From positions 62,001-126,000 of the forward strand of contig CBDEVW010000001.1 in assembly GCA_965243755.1 (NCBI GenBank): DNA of 64,000 bases, written 5' to 3'. The notes under the pieces are model-generated. The model ran no database searches and was not told the DNA's origin. It saw only the letters and a program-made list of their open reading frames with translations. A program made the translations under genes and the position numbers. This DNA comes from JANSWY01 sp965243755 (GTDB lineage: Bacteria; Bacteroidota; Bacteroidia; Cytophagales; Cyclobacteriaceae). Below, one piece after another: positions 17,644-26,490 of this stretch (position 1 is the first letter of the stretch; every line of letters begins with the position of its first letter).

Positions 17644-17958
17644 TTAGAATTTAGCCCAAGCCGGATCCTGAATCCAATAGTTTATTTCGGGTTTTTCACT
17701 TGAGAATTCCCCCGCCATATTCTTCTCAAAATCTTCACTTGTGTAAAAAGCTTTGACTTTTTCTAATTGATCTGCCTCCCATGTATCTATGGCAAGGACA
17801 ACTCCATCTTCCTGATCGCTAAGATTAGCACTGTGATTTACATTACCGATAGACTTAAACTGTTCAATGTTTTGTTCGGAAAATAACCCATTGTGAAAAT
17901 TCATGGATTGCTCAACTGTTTTTGAGAGCTTGACTTTAACGGTTACAATAATTTTCAT
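17644..17958 (-). CDS. Small protein, possible dimeric alpha-beta-barrel fold
   Basis: 104 residues from the ATG at 17958; a GTG at 17976 overlaps the promoter -7 box and is less likely. The product starts MKIIVTVKVKL and shows an alternating beta/alpha pattern (VVLAIDTWEADQLEKVKAFYTSEDF...), like antibiotic-biosynthesis-monooxygenase/EthD-type ferredoxin-like proteins; this is inference. It is the only non-transposon gene on the - strand in the array and is divergent from a GlxA-type regulator 110 bases away, a likely regulator-target pair. Confidence 0.65.
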   Translation of the reverse strand: MKIIVTVKVKLSKTVEQSMNFHNGLFSEQNIEQFKSIGNVNHSANLSDQEDGVVLAIDTWEADQLEKVKAFYTSEDFEKNMAGEFSSEKPEINYWIQDPAWAKF

Positions 17959-17975
17959 ATCTAATTGTTTTTTCA

Positions 17976-17983
17976 CAAATTTA
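17976..17983 (-). promoter_or_regulatory. Bacteroidota -7 box (TAAATTTG)
   Basis: On the - strand TAAATTTG fits TAnnTTTG and lies 18 bases before the ATG at 17958. A good -33 TTG is not obvious. Confidence 0.45.
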
Positions 17984-18068
17984 TGTCACTATTAGCGCCA
18001 TAAGCATTGGTATATCTGACATTATATATGTGTGTTTATGACATTTTCTTAGTTACTTAAACAATTTT

Positions 18069-19037
18069 ATGAAGCGAATCGCTGTTTTGATAGTCAATCC
18101 GACAGTTGACCTTACCGCAATCACGGGAACTGCCGAAATTTTCGAGAAATCGAATGCTTATTTAAATGAAGAAGGCAGACCCAAAGGGTTTGAAGTAAAG
18201 CTGGTTGGTTTATCCAAAGGGACGATGAGCCTGGCAAACAACCTACAACTGGACATAGAGTGTTCGATTCAAGATATAGAAAGTCCCAGCTTGATTGTGA
18301 TCCCACCCAACAATGACCCAATGACGCTACTAAATCAGGACGCCACTTTACTTAATTGGATTTGTCAATGTTATCTAAATGGAAGTGAGGTAGCAAGCCT
18401 TTGTACAGGAGCCTTCCTTTTGGCCACTACTGGATTACTTGACAAAAAGAAATGCTCTACACATTGGATTATGGCCCAGGTACTCCAATCAAAATTTCCA
18501 GCAGTGACATTGGTTCCAGAAAATGTAATCACTGATCAAGAAGGTATTTATACCAGTGGTGGGGCATATTCTTACTTGAACCTTCTTATCTACCTTTTAG
18601 AAAAATATCAGGGTAGAGATCTTGCTCATTGGACTGCAAAAATGTTTGGAATAGATGTATCAAGGACAAGTCAGTTGGAGTTTATGATCTTCAAAGGACA
18701 AAAGAATCATAACGACCATAAAATTTTACAAGCTCAGGAGTACATAGAAGAAAACTACAAAGAAAAACTTACGGTAACTGATTTGGCTGACTTGACGTGC
18801 TTAGAAAAAAGAACTTTGATTCGTAGATTCAAAAAAGCTACTTTCAGCACTCCCATAGATTACATTCAAAGAGTAAAAATTGAAGCTGCAAAGAGGAGCC
18901 TTGAATCGAGTATTGAGAGTGTTAGTGAAATCATGTTTAATTTATCGTGGGTGGACGAGAATTCTTTCAGGAAAATCTTCAAAAAGCATGTTGGTATGAC
19001 ACCTAAAAATTATCGTGAAAAATATGCACGAATATGA
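18069..19037 (+). CDS. GlxA-type transcriptional regulator (DJ-1/PfpI + AraC HTH)
   Basis: 322 residues. Residues 1-190 form a DJ-1/PfpI-like domain with a nucleophile-elbow-like C112-T-G; residues about 220-320 form an AraC double helix-turn-helix (YKEKLTVTDLADLTCLEKRTLIRRFKK, then the second helix pair ending in MTPKNYREKY). Such proteins regulate a neighbouring operon in response to an unknown ligand. The divergent 104-residue gene is the obvious target. Its cassette end box is not evident, so this two-gene unit may have entered differently. Confidence 0.85.
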   Translation: MKRIAVLIVNPTVDLTAITGTAEIFEKSNAYLNEEGRPKGFEVKLVGLSKGTMSLANNLQLDIECSIQDIESPSLIVIPPNNDPMTLLNQDATLLNWICQCYLNGSEVASLCTGAFLLATTGLLDKKKCSTHWIMAQVLQSKFPAVTLVPENVITDQEGIYTSGGAYSYLNLLIYLLEKYQGRDLAHWTAKMFGIDVSRTSQLEFMIFKGQKNHNDHKILQAQEYIEENYKEKLTVTDLADLTCLEKRTLIRRFKKATFSTPIDYIQRVKIEAAKRSLESSIESVSEIMFNLSWVDENSFRKIFKKHVGMTPKNYREKYARI

Positions 19038-19039
19038 AT

Positions 19040-19336
19040 GAGTGGCCATTAGATACTGCCATCCATATGCTCATCGAGCTATAGCAAAGCATACTGCTAT
19101 CCGATTCTTTAGTAAAAACCTAAAAGGTCCAGCTTACAGATGACAGTGAGACTCTGATGGGGAAAAAAAGGGCTTAGTTGGACATATACTTTTGTGCATT
19201 CACCCATGTTCACCTCATTTCTGTTTGATAAAATCAATATGAATTCTATTTTACAATCAAAAATATGGCTATGAAGTAGAGGCAGGGAGTAGTACCTTTC
19301 ATCCTCTACTCATCATAGCTGGGCGTTATCATCAAT
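19040..19336 (+). repeat. attC-like site 19 (divergent, family A-like ends)
   Basis: The right end CTCATCATAGCTGGGCG^TTATC (19325/19326) is typical; the left AAC box is not recognisable, though ATGAATGAGTGG at 19034 resembles the family A left arm. Includes a partial TGAGACTCTGATGGGG. No gene seen here. Confidence 0.5.
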
Positions 19337-19348
19337 TTAAAGAACTTC

Positions 19349-19744
19349 ATGAAGCCTAAAATGATTATACCAATGCTTGTTTGTCGAGATCCAGAGGCAG
19401 AAATTGAATTTTGCAAGCATTCATTTGATGCCGTTGAACTGTCTCGCAGAGAAGGGAAAGACGGAAGTGTGGTGCATGCCACATTAAGAATTAACGATGC
19501 AATGTTTATGGTTCATGATGTTTCTGAACATTTGGATAGTCGCGCACCATTATCCAATGGGAGCTCTCCTGTAGTTATCTATTTGTATGGTGATGAAGTT
19601 GATTCTATAATTGACAAAGCAGTTAATAATGGGGCTCGGATATTACTCCCAGCAGAAGATCAATTTTGGGGAGATCGAATTGGAAGAATTATTGATCCAG
19701 AAAACCATGTTTGGAATATCGCAAGTAGAATAGTTGATGAATAA
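19349..19744 (+). CDS. VOC superfamily (glyoxalase/PhnB-like) protein
   Basis: 131 residues, cytoplasmic. Paired beta-alpha-beta-beta-beta modules are visible: MIIPMLVCRDPEAEIEFCKHSF...GKDGSVVHATLRINDAMFMV and VVIYLYGDEVDSIIDKAVNNGA...GDRIGRIIDPENHVW. PhnB-like VOC proteins bind small ligands or metals; substrate unknown. Cassette ends agree over 10 bases with one insertion (TTATCATCAA at 19326; TTGATGAATAA at 19734), so the box is also the stop region. Confidence 0.8.
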   Translation: MKPKMIIPMLVCRDPEAEIEFCKHSFDAVELSRREGKDGSVVHATLRINDAMFMVHDVSEHLDSRAPLSNGSSPVVIYLYGDEVDSIIDKAVNNGARILLPAEDQFWGDRIGRIIDPENHVWNIASRIVDE

Positions 19745-20034
19745 AAATCAACTGAAAAGCTTTTTACCCCCCATCAGAGTCTCCGAATGGGACTCTGATG
19801 CTCCATATCCATGATTCTTAATTTCACCCCCAAACATCCTTGTAATGTGTAAGAAAATCAACTGGCTTACCCAACTCATAGCATTGACCAGATGAATGAT
19901 TATATGATGTGTAGAAAGCTATACTCAAGCAGCTTTTGACAGTTTTATAAATGTCGTATATCTACTAGATTTGGAGTAAATATGAAATACAGATATAGAG
20001 CCCTGGGGTTCTATATTCGGATGTTATCAGCAAC
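19734..20034 (+). repeat. attC-like site 20, family C (300 bp)
   Basis: From TTGATGAATAA to TTCGGATG^TTATCAGC (junction 20023/20024). Contains CATCAGAGTC/GACTCTGATG and the same right tail as 1302 and 6163. No gene. Confidence 0.75.
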
Positions 20035-20050
20035 TATCTAAATTGGCAAC

Positions 20051-20575
20051 TTGAAAATAATAAAAAGCTCTTCAGTAGATTGGATCAACTCTAATGACAT
20101 TGATTCGCAATCAGTTCAGTGGATTCCAATTTTCACCATCCAATTTGACATTGATTATAAAAGAACATTTGGACTGACCTCAAATGGTTTGTGGATGAAT
20201 CTTATCGTAATGGGCGAAAGTGAGAAAATCAATGTTGCACAAAAGAACGACTTTCTAAGTATCATCACAGTACTCGAGAAAGACAGAAAATACATTGAAT
20301 CCTTGTTAGTAGACGGTTTAAAATCAAATACTGATGGTGGGTATACGAAAGATATTTTCCCATTTCTCGATGTTATGAAGTATGCAATCAAAACGCATGG
20401 AGGAAGTTGGGCTAATAAAGCTATCAACTGGTTGAAACAGGAAGAGTTTGACGATGAACTTTGTGTAATTACAGAGAAAATAATTGTAGAAAAACTAATG
20501 GATCAGAAGACACGGCACTACTTATTCAAACTCATGAAAAGGTACGAACGGACTAAAAAAGCTGATAACATCTAG
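20051..20575 (+). CDS. Soluble protein of unknown function
   Basis: 174 residues from TTG at 20051 (KIIKSSSVDWINSNDID...); no good ATG exists near the start. No signal or TM helix. Trp/Asp-rich N-terminus and a helical C-terminus. No family recognised. The cassette ends match perfectly: TTATCAGC at 20024 and GCTGATAA at 20561, inside the last codons. Confidence 0.6.
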   Translation: MKIIKSSSVDWINSNDIDSQSVQWIPIFTIQFDIDYKRTFGLTSNGLWMNLIVMGESEKINVAQKNDFLSIITVLEKDRKYIESLLVDGLKSNTDGGYTKDIFPFLDVMKYAIKTHGGSWANKAINWLKQEEFDDELCVITEKIIVEKLMDQKTRHYLFKLMKRYERTKKADNI

Positions 20576-20816
20576 CATGAGGTAATGCCGCTGTGAGGAA
20601 TCCCAGTCATTCTGGAGTCCATGGCAGTTGGGTCCGCATCTTTTGCTCCGGCTGTGTGCTCAACTATCTGCTAGGCGGAGACTTTGATTTTCTTGGTGGC
20701 ATGCCCAACCTGTGCATTTAGTGGCTGTACAGCCATCCTCATGTCCGCAAAAGATGCTACTTTCACCTAAATTTCGTTGGTGTGGCACTACCCATGCTGA
20801 CGTTCGTTACAGACCA
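20561..20816 (+). repeat. attC-like site 21, family D
   Basis: From GCTGATAACATCTAGCATG to TGCTGACGTTCG^TTACAGACC (junction 20806/20807). AGCATG at the left pairs with CATGCT at the right. Related to the site at 10788. Confidence 0.75.
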
Positions 20817-20828
20817 TAATCTGCTAAC

Positions 20829-21299
20829 ATGAAAATCTTCAAACACGATATTCAATTCTCTGTAAAAACCTCTGAAAGTCAATTTATACACTGGTTCAAG
20901 GATAACGTGCGACCCGATATATTCAGTTTCAAAGACAACCGACCTTTTATTGGAGAACTGAACGAAAACGGATTTTGGCTTCAACCCAAGACAAGGTTTT
21001 TTCATAACAGTCCTCAATCCGACTGGGGATTCAAAGAACTCAACTTTGCTTATGGAACATATGAACTGAACGAGGATCGACTAACATTCAATCTAACAGT
21101 TGAACTAGAGAGAAAACACCGTACTTTCTTTCTTTTCGGCATCCCAATTGGAACCGTACTTCACTTTTATCTTGACTTTGCGCCAATTTTGATATTAGGT
21201 TGTTTAGGGATCTTTGGGTTCTTATTATGGAGAGTAAAACAAGACACCTACTTCTACCTCGAACTACTTAAGAACGAACTTGAAAAAGACGGTTTGTAA
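20829..21299 (+). CDS. Protein with C-terminal TM helix, unknown function
   Basis: 156 residues: a soluble, Phe/Trp-rich N-terminal domain, a hydrophobic stretch at about 105-138 that may hold one or two TM helices (FFLFGIPIGTVLHFYL, ILILGCLGIFGFLLW), and a charged tail. Possibly PH-like. Cassette ends pair 8/9 (TTACAGACC at 20807; GGTTTGTAA at 21291), and the stop is part of the box. Confidence 0.65.
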   Translation: MKIFKHDIQFSVKTSESQFIHWFKDNVRPDIFSFKDNRPFIGELNENGFWLQPKTRFFHNSPQSDWGFKELNFAYGTYELNEDRLTFNLTVELERKHRTFFLFGIPIGTVLHFYLDFAPILILGCLGIFGFLLWRVKQDTYFYLELLKNELEKDGL

Positions 21300-21612
21300 C
21301 AGGCGCTGATCGGGCATATGTGTTAATGCATTCAGGCTGGATTCTGTGCAACTCCGCTGAGAATCTACTGCTGAGATTTGTCAGTGCTTTCTACCACTTT
21401 CTACTCGCTGGAGATTTTGATTTTCAGAACCTGCCTATGCCGGCAGGCAGGCGTTGTGAGCTTCCCCTTGCCGTACGCGACAGATTTACTCATACACTTT
21501 TCCATGCGCTCTTCCCCTCGTGATCTAAAGATTCACTACTTTTAGTGCTATTCACTAGCTGCGGACCGGGTCGCGTAGACATACGCCCGATAGCTAGGCA
21601 TTTCATTCATTC
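21291..21612 (+). repeat. attC-like site 22, family B
   Basis: From GGTTTGTAACAGGCGCTGA to GCCCGATAGCTAGGC^ATTTC (about 21600/21601; core altered). Closely matches 4098-4410. Frames across it are spurious. Confidence 0.75.
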
Positions 21613-21630
21613 TCCGCTAATCACATAATT

Positions 21631-22914
21631 ATGAAAAAGTATAACCTCTCCATATTCTCGCTTTTTTTTCTATTACTGTTTGCTTGTGCAGATAACTCCA
21701 AACAAAACGATGACGAGAAAAATGATTATGGTCCTAAGACCAAAGAGTTAATCAACCTTGTAGACAAAAACCCAGAGATTAAATCGCTGCTTTTAGCTTC
21801 AATAGAACAGGCGAAGAAAGTCAATCCAGATAAGCAGACAAACCCTGCCCAAACATTAGAAGAGTATTACGAATTTGTCTCGTGGACGGAGAATGTCATG
21901 CCCTGGCAGTTTTTGGAGGTAGACTATGCCAAATCTCTCTATGACAGGATTGACCAAAGTTTGTGTTACTTCTTCTTTATAAATGATCAGCCTCTTGACG
22001 CCCTAAAAGGAAAAGGTTACTTCAATAATTCGTTGCAGTACCATGAACCCTACAAATCCTGGTTAACAAGCTTCAACAAAACGTATGGTGAGTATATGAA
22101 TTCTGAGTCTTCATGGACTGAAGACTATTATCAAATTGCTTTATCAGATGGAATTTTTGGGCTTCAAAATGATTGGTATGAAGATCCTTCCAATTGGAAA
22201 ACTTTTAATCAATTCTTTGCAAGGTATCTGAAGTCTCCTGGTGAACGACCAATAGCAGAACGCGAGAATAATAGAGTAATCGTATCCCCTGCCGACGCTC
22301 AGCCTCAGGGAGTATGGGCTATTGATAGTAATTCAATGATTATTGAAAAAGAAGGTATTGTTGTTAAGTCAGCAACCTTATATGACGTAAAGAAGCTGAT
22401 TGGAAATGAGAGTGAATATGCAGAATCATTTGCTAACGGAACATTTACTCATTCATTTTTAGATGTGGGTGATTATCACCGGTATCATTTTCCGGTAAGT
22501 GGTGTAATCAAAGAAATAAGAATAATTCCGGGTAAAAGCGTATCAGGTGGATACACTACCTGGGATCCTAAAAACAAAAGATATCAATTTGATGCTTCGT
22601 CAGTCGCATGGCAAGCGATTGAGACACGAGGATGTGTAATTGTGGATACCGGTGATTATGGACTGGTTGCGCTACTTCCTATTGGTATGTGGCCGGTGTC
22701 TTCAGTGAATTTTGAGAGTAATTTAAAAGTAGGTGACACGGTATCTAAGGGTGATATGTTGGGTTACTTTCTTTTCGGAGGATCTGATTTCATTATGATA
22801 TTCCAGGAGGATGCACAATTCATTTTAAACGCTCCTAAAAAGCAAGGAAATTCCTCCTATAAACACCAACTTATGGGTGAACGTCTGGGGTACTTCGCTA
22901 AAAATATTCAATAA
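21631..22914 (+). CDS. Phosphatidylserine decarboxylase-related lipoprotein
   Basis: 427 residues with an SPII signal (LLLFAC, Cys about 18), so exported, unlike the housekeeping enzyme. The C-terminal half matches the PSD family: SFLDVGDYHRYHFPVSG, GLVALLPIGMWPVSSV and LGYFLFGGSDFIM. The family self-cleaves at an (L)G(G/S)S motif to make a pyruvoyl group; FGGSD is at that place. Exported PSD-like enzymes may decarboxylate other substrates. The downstream junction is interrupted by an IS3-type element; end-box complementarity is weak. Confidence 0.75.
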   Translation: MKKYNLSIFSLFFLLLFACADNSKQNDDEKNDYGPKTKELINLVDKNPEIKSLLLASIEQAKKVNPDKQTNPAQTLEEYYEFVSWTENVMPWQFLEVDYAKSLYDRIDQSLCYFFFINDQPLDALKGKGYFNNSLQYHEPYKSWLTSFNKTYGEYMNSESSWTEDYYQIALSDGIFGLQNDWYEDPSNWKTFNQFFARYLKSPGERPIAERENNRVIVSPADAQPQGVWAIDSNSMIIEKEGIVVKSATLYDVKKLIGNESEYAESFANGTFTHSFLDVGDYHRYHFPVSGVIKEIRIIPGKSVSGGYTTWDPKNKRYQFDASSVAWQAIETRGCVIVDTGDYGLVALLPIGMWPVSSVNFESNLKVGDTVSKGDMLGYFLFGGSDFIMIFQEDAQFILNAPKKQGNSSYKHQLMGERLGYFAKNIQ

Positions 22915-22959
22915 CAAATGCCAACAAACTGGAATTGCAACAAAAAACTGGACAAATAG

Positions 22960-23784
22960 TTAAGCGCATTTTGAATAATAATTAATTTCAAATTGTTCCG
23001 GTGTTTTATATCCTAAATAGGAATGTTTTCTTTGTCTATTGTACCATATTTCGATGAACTGGAATATATCAGTTTTTGCATGTAATATGCTATGATAATT
23101 TGAGTGTCGTACTTGTTCTGATTTTAGTATTTTAAAGAAATTTTCAGCTACCGCATTATCCCAGCAATTCCCTTTCCGGCTCATGCTTTGAGTTACTCCA
23201 TGTGACTTGAGGATATCAGTAAACTTGTATGATGCGTACTGTACCCCCTGATCTGAATGAAATATCAGGCTTTTATTGAATGGTCTGTTGGTCACAGCCA
23301 TCTTCCATGCAGGGATCACAGTGTGTTGTGCATGCATGTTCTGACTGACTGACCATCCAATAACTTTACGATCAAACAAGTCCATTATGATGGTCAGATA
23401 GCTCCACCCTTGAATGGTGGGAATATAGGTTATATCAGATACCCACTTCTGTGCAGGTGCAGAGGCATAAAAGTCTCGTCCCAGAAGGTTCTCAGCTATG
23501 GGGAAGTTATGCCTGGAGTCTGTGGTTGTTCCCCTGTACTTTTTTGTGATAATGCTCCTTAAGCCCTCTTTGCGCATTATTCTGGCTACTCTGGGTCTGG
23601 ACACTCTCCAACCTAAATCTCCTAACTCATCTACGATTTTAGGGCTGCCATACCTGCCATGGCTTTTGCTATGAATCTGCTTGATTTGCATAGTTAATTG
23701 TTTGTTCTCGAGCTGCCTTTGAGATGGTTTCCTAAGCAACCAATCGTAGTACCCACTTTTGCTTATTTTAAAGGCTTCACACAT
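22960..23784 (-). CDS. IS3-family transposase OrfB (DDE integrase core)
   Basis: 274 residues from the ATG at 23784. HTH_21-like start (HGRYGSPKIVDEL), then an rve domain with Asp in WVSDITYIPT, Asp in LIFHSDQGVQYAS and Glu in NAVAENFFKILKSE, the DDE triad, followed by YNRQRKHSYLGYKTPEQFE. All catalytic residues are present, so it is probably active. The frame stays open upstream to the slippery site at 23865-23871, consistent with production as an OrfAB fusion by -1 frameshifting. Confidence 0.9.
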   Translation of the reverse strand: MCEAFKISKSGYYDWLLRKPSQRQLENKQLTMQIKQIHSKSHGRYGSPKIVDELGDLGWRVSRPRVARIMRKEGLRSIITKKYRGTTTDSRHNFPIAENLLGRDFYASAPAQKWVSDITYIPTIQGWSYLTIIMDLFDRKVIGWSVSQNMHAQHTVIPAWKMAVTNRPFNKSLIFHSDQGVQYASYKFTDILKSHGVTQSMSRKGNCWDNAVAENFFKILKSEQVRHSNYHSILHAKTDIFQFIEIWYNRQRKHSYLGYKTPEQFEINYYSKCA

Positions 23785-23816
23785 CTTCTCAACCCCAAAC
23801 TTGTGGTTATAATCCT

Positions 23817-24131
23817 TTATGAATTTGTATGTTTGTTGTCTCCCTTGGAGAAGATGCTGACTGCCTTTTTTAAGATATCCCTTTCTAATTGTGCCTCTCG
23901 TAACTCCTTCTTCAACCGAGCAATTTCCTTTTGTTCAGCTGTCATATTTGCGTTACCATGACCAGAAAAACTACCATCTTTATATTGACTATACTCTCTT
24001 TTCCACCTGGTCACCAGCTCGGTCCTAATACCTAATTCTTCAGCAACCTCGCGTGTCGGTTTTCCAGACAAACATAGATTAACTGCCATTTGCTTGAACT
24101 CCTTGTCAAACTTTCTTCTCTCTTTTCTCAT
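23817..24131 (-). CDS. IS3-family transposase OrfA
   Basis: 104 residues. N-terminal helix-turn-helix (EFKQMAVNLCLSGKPTREVA, ELGIRTELVTRWKREY) that binds the element's ends, and a C-terminal leucine-zipper-like segment (EIARLKKELREAQLERDILKKA). Complete and of usual length. Confidence 0.9.
   Translation of the reverse strand: MRKERRKFDKEFKQMAVNLCLSGKPTREVAEELGIRTELVTRWKREYSQYKDGSFSGHGNANMTAEQKEIARLKKELREAQLERDILKKAVSIFSKGDNKHTNS
23865..23871 (-). other. Probable -1 frameshift site (A AAA AAG)
   Basis: Reads A AAA AAG on the - strand within orfA, before its stop. OrfB is in the -1 frame and open through here, as in other IS3-type elements. Confidence 0.65.
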
Positions 24132-24173
24132 TATTAGTAAATTTAGCTTATACGAGCTTAACTTACCGTCCAG

Positions 24174-24318
24174 TCAAATGTAGCAGGTCCAAACGATATA
24201 GCGCCTGGTCTTACTTAGCTTACTGCAAAGAGCCTGCAAAACATCCCTCTGAAGACTTCACTCCATTAGTGCTATCCATTAAATGTGTGCACACTCATCA
24301 TAGATAGGCGTCAGTTTT
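24174..24318 (+). repeat. Right part of the attC-like site split by the IS
   Basis: Contains AAACGATATAGCGCCTGG (cf. the family E left arm at 15200), CTTACTTAG..TTACTGCAAAG (cf. 25770 and 32525), and ends CATCATAGATAGGCG^TCAG (24310/24311). The left half is presumably 22908-22947. Confidence 0.55.
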
Positions 24319-24421
24319 CATGGTCAGCGCATAATCATGTTAATAATTTGTTAAACGCCCCTTCCTAATAGATTTATTGAATTTCTAAGCACACTTTACA
24401 CAGGAATCAATTCATCAATTC

Positions 24422-25546
24422 ATGAAAAAAATATTTTTTTTGACCCTGGTTGTTTCTATCTCACTCTGCAGCTCTTGTACCAAGGCAGAACCCAAACAGG
24501 TGAGTGAAATGTCAAGTAAGTTTGTTCAGGAAAAAATAGCGGACAACCTTTATGTGCTGAAAGCTCCAAATTACCATACAAATGTTGGTGTTTTCATTAG
24601 TACTGACGCGATCCTATTGATTGATCCTATGACGGGTTTTGACAATCATCAAAACTTGCTCGATGCAATAAAAAAGCTTTCTGATAATCCTATAAAATAT
24701 GTACTAAATACGCATAGTCATGGAGATCATAGTGGTGCTAACAAATTCTTTTCCGAGTTAGGAGCAACTATTGTTTCTCATGAAAATGCTAAATATTCCA
24801 ATGCGATCTACGATGTTACATTCAAGGACACCTATACAATTGAAATGGATAATGAATCAATCAATCTTTTTCATATTGCAGCTCACACTATTGACGATGC
24901 GCTCATTTACTTCAAAAAAAATAATGTGGTCTTTATGGGAGATTCATATATGACCAATACTTATCCTTTCTATTTTGGTGGGGGTGGTGTCGGTCACATT
25001 AGTATACTTGACAAGGCATTATCACTTGGAAATGAAAAGACAATTATTGTCCCAGCTCACGGAAAGCTATCTTCAAACAAAGAGGAACTAGAGAATTACA
25101 AGGAAAATTCAATGAATTGGATTGAGAGAATAAGAGCGCTTTATAGCAAAGGGAATACTATTGATGAGATCATTTTGGACAGCCAAATTAAAAAGCTAAG
25201 TATCGCTTTTAACAAAACTCAAAATATTTCAATAGAAAGACTGAAAAACATGATTGAAAAATCCATTTCAGCTGATTTAATTAAAGGAATCTCTATATCT
25301 GCTAATACACTAATCAACTATGAAGGAAGCTATCATTATGACAATGGTAAAACTGATGAGATTATTTTCCTTGATGAAAAATTATTTTTAAGAAGTCAGG
25401 GATACATGTACGAACTTGTTCCACTTTCGAAAATTAAATTTCATATAAGAGGAGAAGCGCCTCTCAGGCATGTCATTTTTAGACTGGAAGATAATGAATT
25501 GATCTATTTCAATGGCAGAGAAAATAGAAGAGCCCGGAAGGAATAA
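24422..25546 (+). CDS. Metallo-beta-lactamase-fold lipoprotein
   Basis: 374 residues with an SPII signal (LCSSC). Metal ligands are intact: H98-S-H100-G-D102-H103, a later HTIDD histidine near 155, GDSYM aspartate and PAHG histidine. The fold covers residues about 38-225. The C-terminal 150 residues are a separate beta-rich domain. Hydrolase of unknown substrate; closest in feel to the exported B3-like/quinoprotein-relay group. Cassette ends do not pair well (TCAG start), so boundaries are less certain. Confidence 0.8.
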   Translation: MKKIFFLTLVVSISLCSSCTKAEPKQVSEMSSKFVQEKIADNLYVLKAPNYHTNVGVFISTDAILLIDPMTGFDNHQNLLDAIKKLSDNPIKYVLNTHSHGDHSGANKFFSELGATIVSHENAKYSNAIYDVTFKDTYTIEMDNESINLFHIAAHTIDDALIYFKKNNVVFMGDSYMTNTYPFYFGGGGVGHISILDKALSLGNEKTIIVPAHGKLSSNKEELENYKENSMNWIERIRALYSKGNTIDEIILDSQIKKLSIAFNKTQNISIERLKNMIEKSISADLIKGISISANTLINYEGSYHYDNGKTDEIIFLDEKLFLRSQGYMYELVPLSKIKFHIRGEAPLRHVIFRLEDNELIYFNGRENRRARKE

Positions 25547-25552
25547 ATATCC

Positions 25553-25858
25553 AATGCTAACAGCAACTAAACGTTATGACTATTAAGTTTTCCCCTTTTG
25601 GCGGACTAACTGTTTAATTATCGAATTGTTTTAAGTATTCCAATGGGCGACTTTAAACCTCAATGAATGATTTTGTGCATTACAATACCGATAATTTTAG
25701 TAAAAATTCGTTTATACCCAGCCAATAGAATTTGAGTTAATACCAACTTGGATTTTCAATTCGACTTACTTAGTTTATTGCAAAGGGCATATGGATCAGA
25801 TATTTTTGAGATAATTGAATGGTTAAGCCGACTGTGCTGAACTGATTGTTGTGCGAAA
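25553..25858 (+). repeat. attC-like site 24, family F (about 305 bp)
   Basis: From ATGCTAACAGC to CTGATTG^TTGTGCG (junction 25848/25849). Contains the GGGCGACTTTAAACC motif (cf. 37266) and TTGCAAAGGGCAT.TG.ATCAGATA.TTTTGAGAT (cf. 32530). No gene seen. Confidence 0.6.
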
Positions 25859-25871
25859 CAAAAAACCTAAT

Positions 25872-26444
25872 ATGAAAACACCTACCTGGGCCTTGGTGGT
25901 CGGAATAATGATGTTGCTTTTTGGAAGTTGCAGTCTGAATGGAGATTTGCAATCTATTTATAGTCCTAAGATGTTTGAAATACAAGAAAAAATTTTGGAC
26001 GGAATGTCAGATGGAATGAAAGACGCCCAGTCCGATAGCACAAAAACAAACAAAGAAGACGCTACTGAAACAACATCCAATTTGGATGACAAAATTATGT
26101 TCGAAAAAATGAGTGAAAACATGAAGGACATGTTTCATGTATCGGATTTCACCAAGACATGGATGGTTCGTTTCGGCTACATCGGAATTATCGTTTCGAT
26201 AATTTACATTTTAGGTGGTTTGTTTCTATTAATTAAAAAACCATTCTCAATTAAGTTAGTTTATGTAGCCCTCGGGTTAAGCATTATTTTTAGCATAGTA
26301 AAGGTAATTGTATTGTCTGCGGATTCATCAGACAGTTTTATAACAATGACCGCTGGATTTTCTGAAATGTTTGGAGTAGTATTTGACATTATTCTACTCA
26401 TAGTAATCTTAACTTCTAACAGGGAAGTATATAAATCTGCTTAA
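25872..26444 (+). CDS. Membrane-anchored protein of unknown function
   Basis: 190 residues from the ATG at 25872; the GTG at 25851 lies in the cassette box. Hydrophobic N-terminus with a lipobox-like FGSC, then a soluble acidic segment (about 30-100), then three TM helices at about 105-185. No family assigned. Cassette ends pair 8/9 (TTGTGCGAA at 25849; TTTGCACAA at 26447). Confidence 0.65.
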   Translation: MKTPTWALVVGIMMLLFGSCSLNGDLQSIYSPKMFEIQEKILDGMSDGMKDAQSDSTKTNKEDATETTSNLDDKIMFEKMSENMKDMFHVSDFTKTWMVRFGYIGIIVSIIYILGGLFLLIKKPFSIKLVYVALGLSIIFSIVKVIVLSADSSDSFITMTAGFSEMFGVVFDIILLIVILTSNREVYKSA

Positions 26445-26490
26445 ACTTTGCACAACATTAGCTATGCGCCATGGTTGGTTATTTAACTCT

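Larger units (their letters stand above)
22948..24173 (-). mobile_element. IS3-family insertion sequence (about 1.23 kb)
   Basis: Imperfect terminal repeats: CTGGACAAATAGTTAAGC at 22948 and the inverse of CTGGACGGTAAGTTAAGC ending at 24173. Two overlapping-frame ORFs (orfA, orfB) lie on the - strand. No target duplication is obvious. It sits within the junction after the PSD-like cassette. Confidence 0.9.

Noticed and set aside
21320..21523. 67-codon + strand frame after the 20829 gene
   Set aside because: Lies wholly within the family B attC-like site and is not preserved in sister copies.
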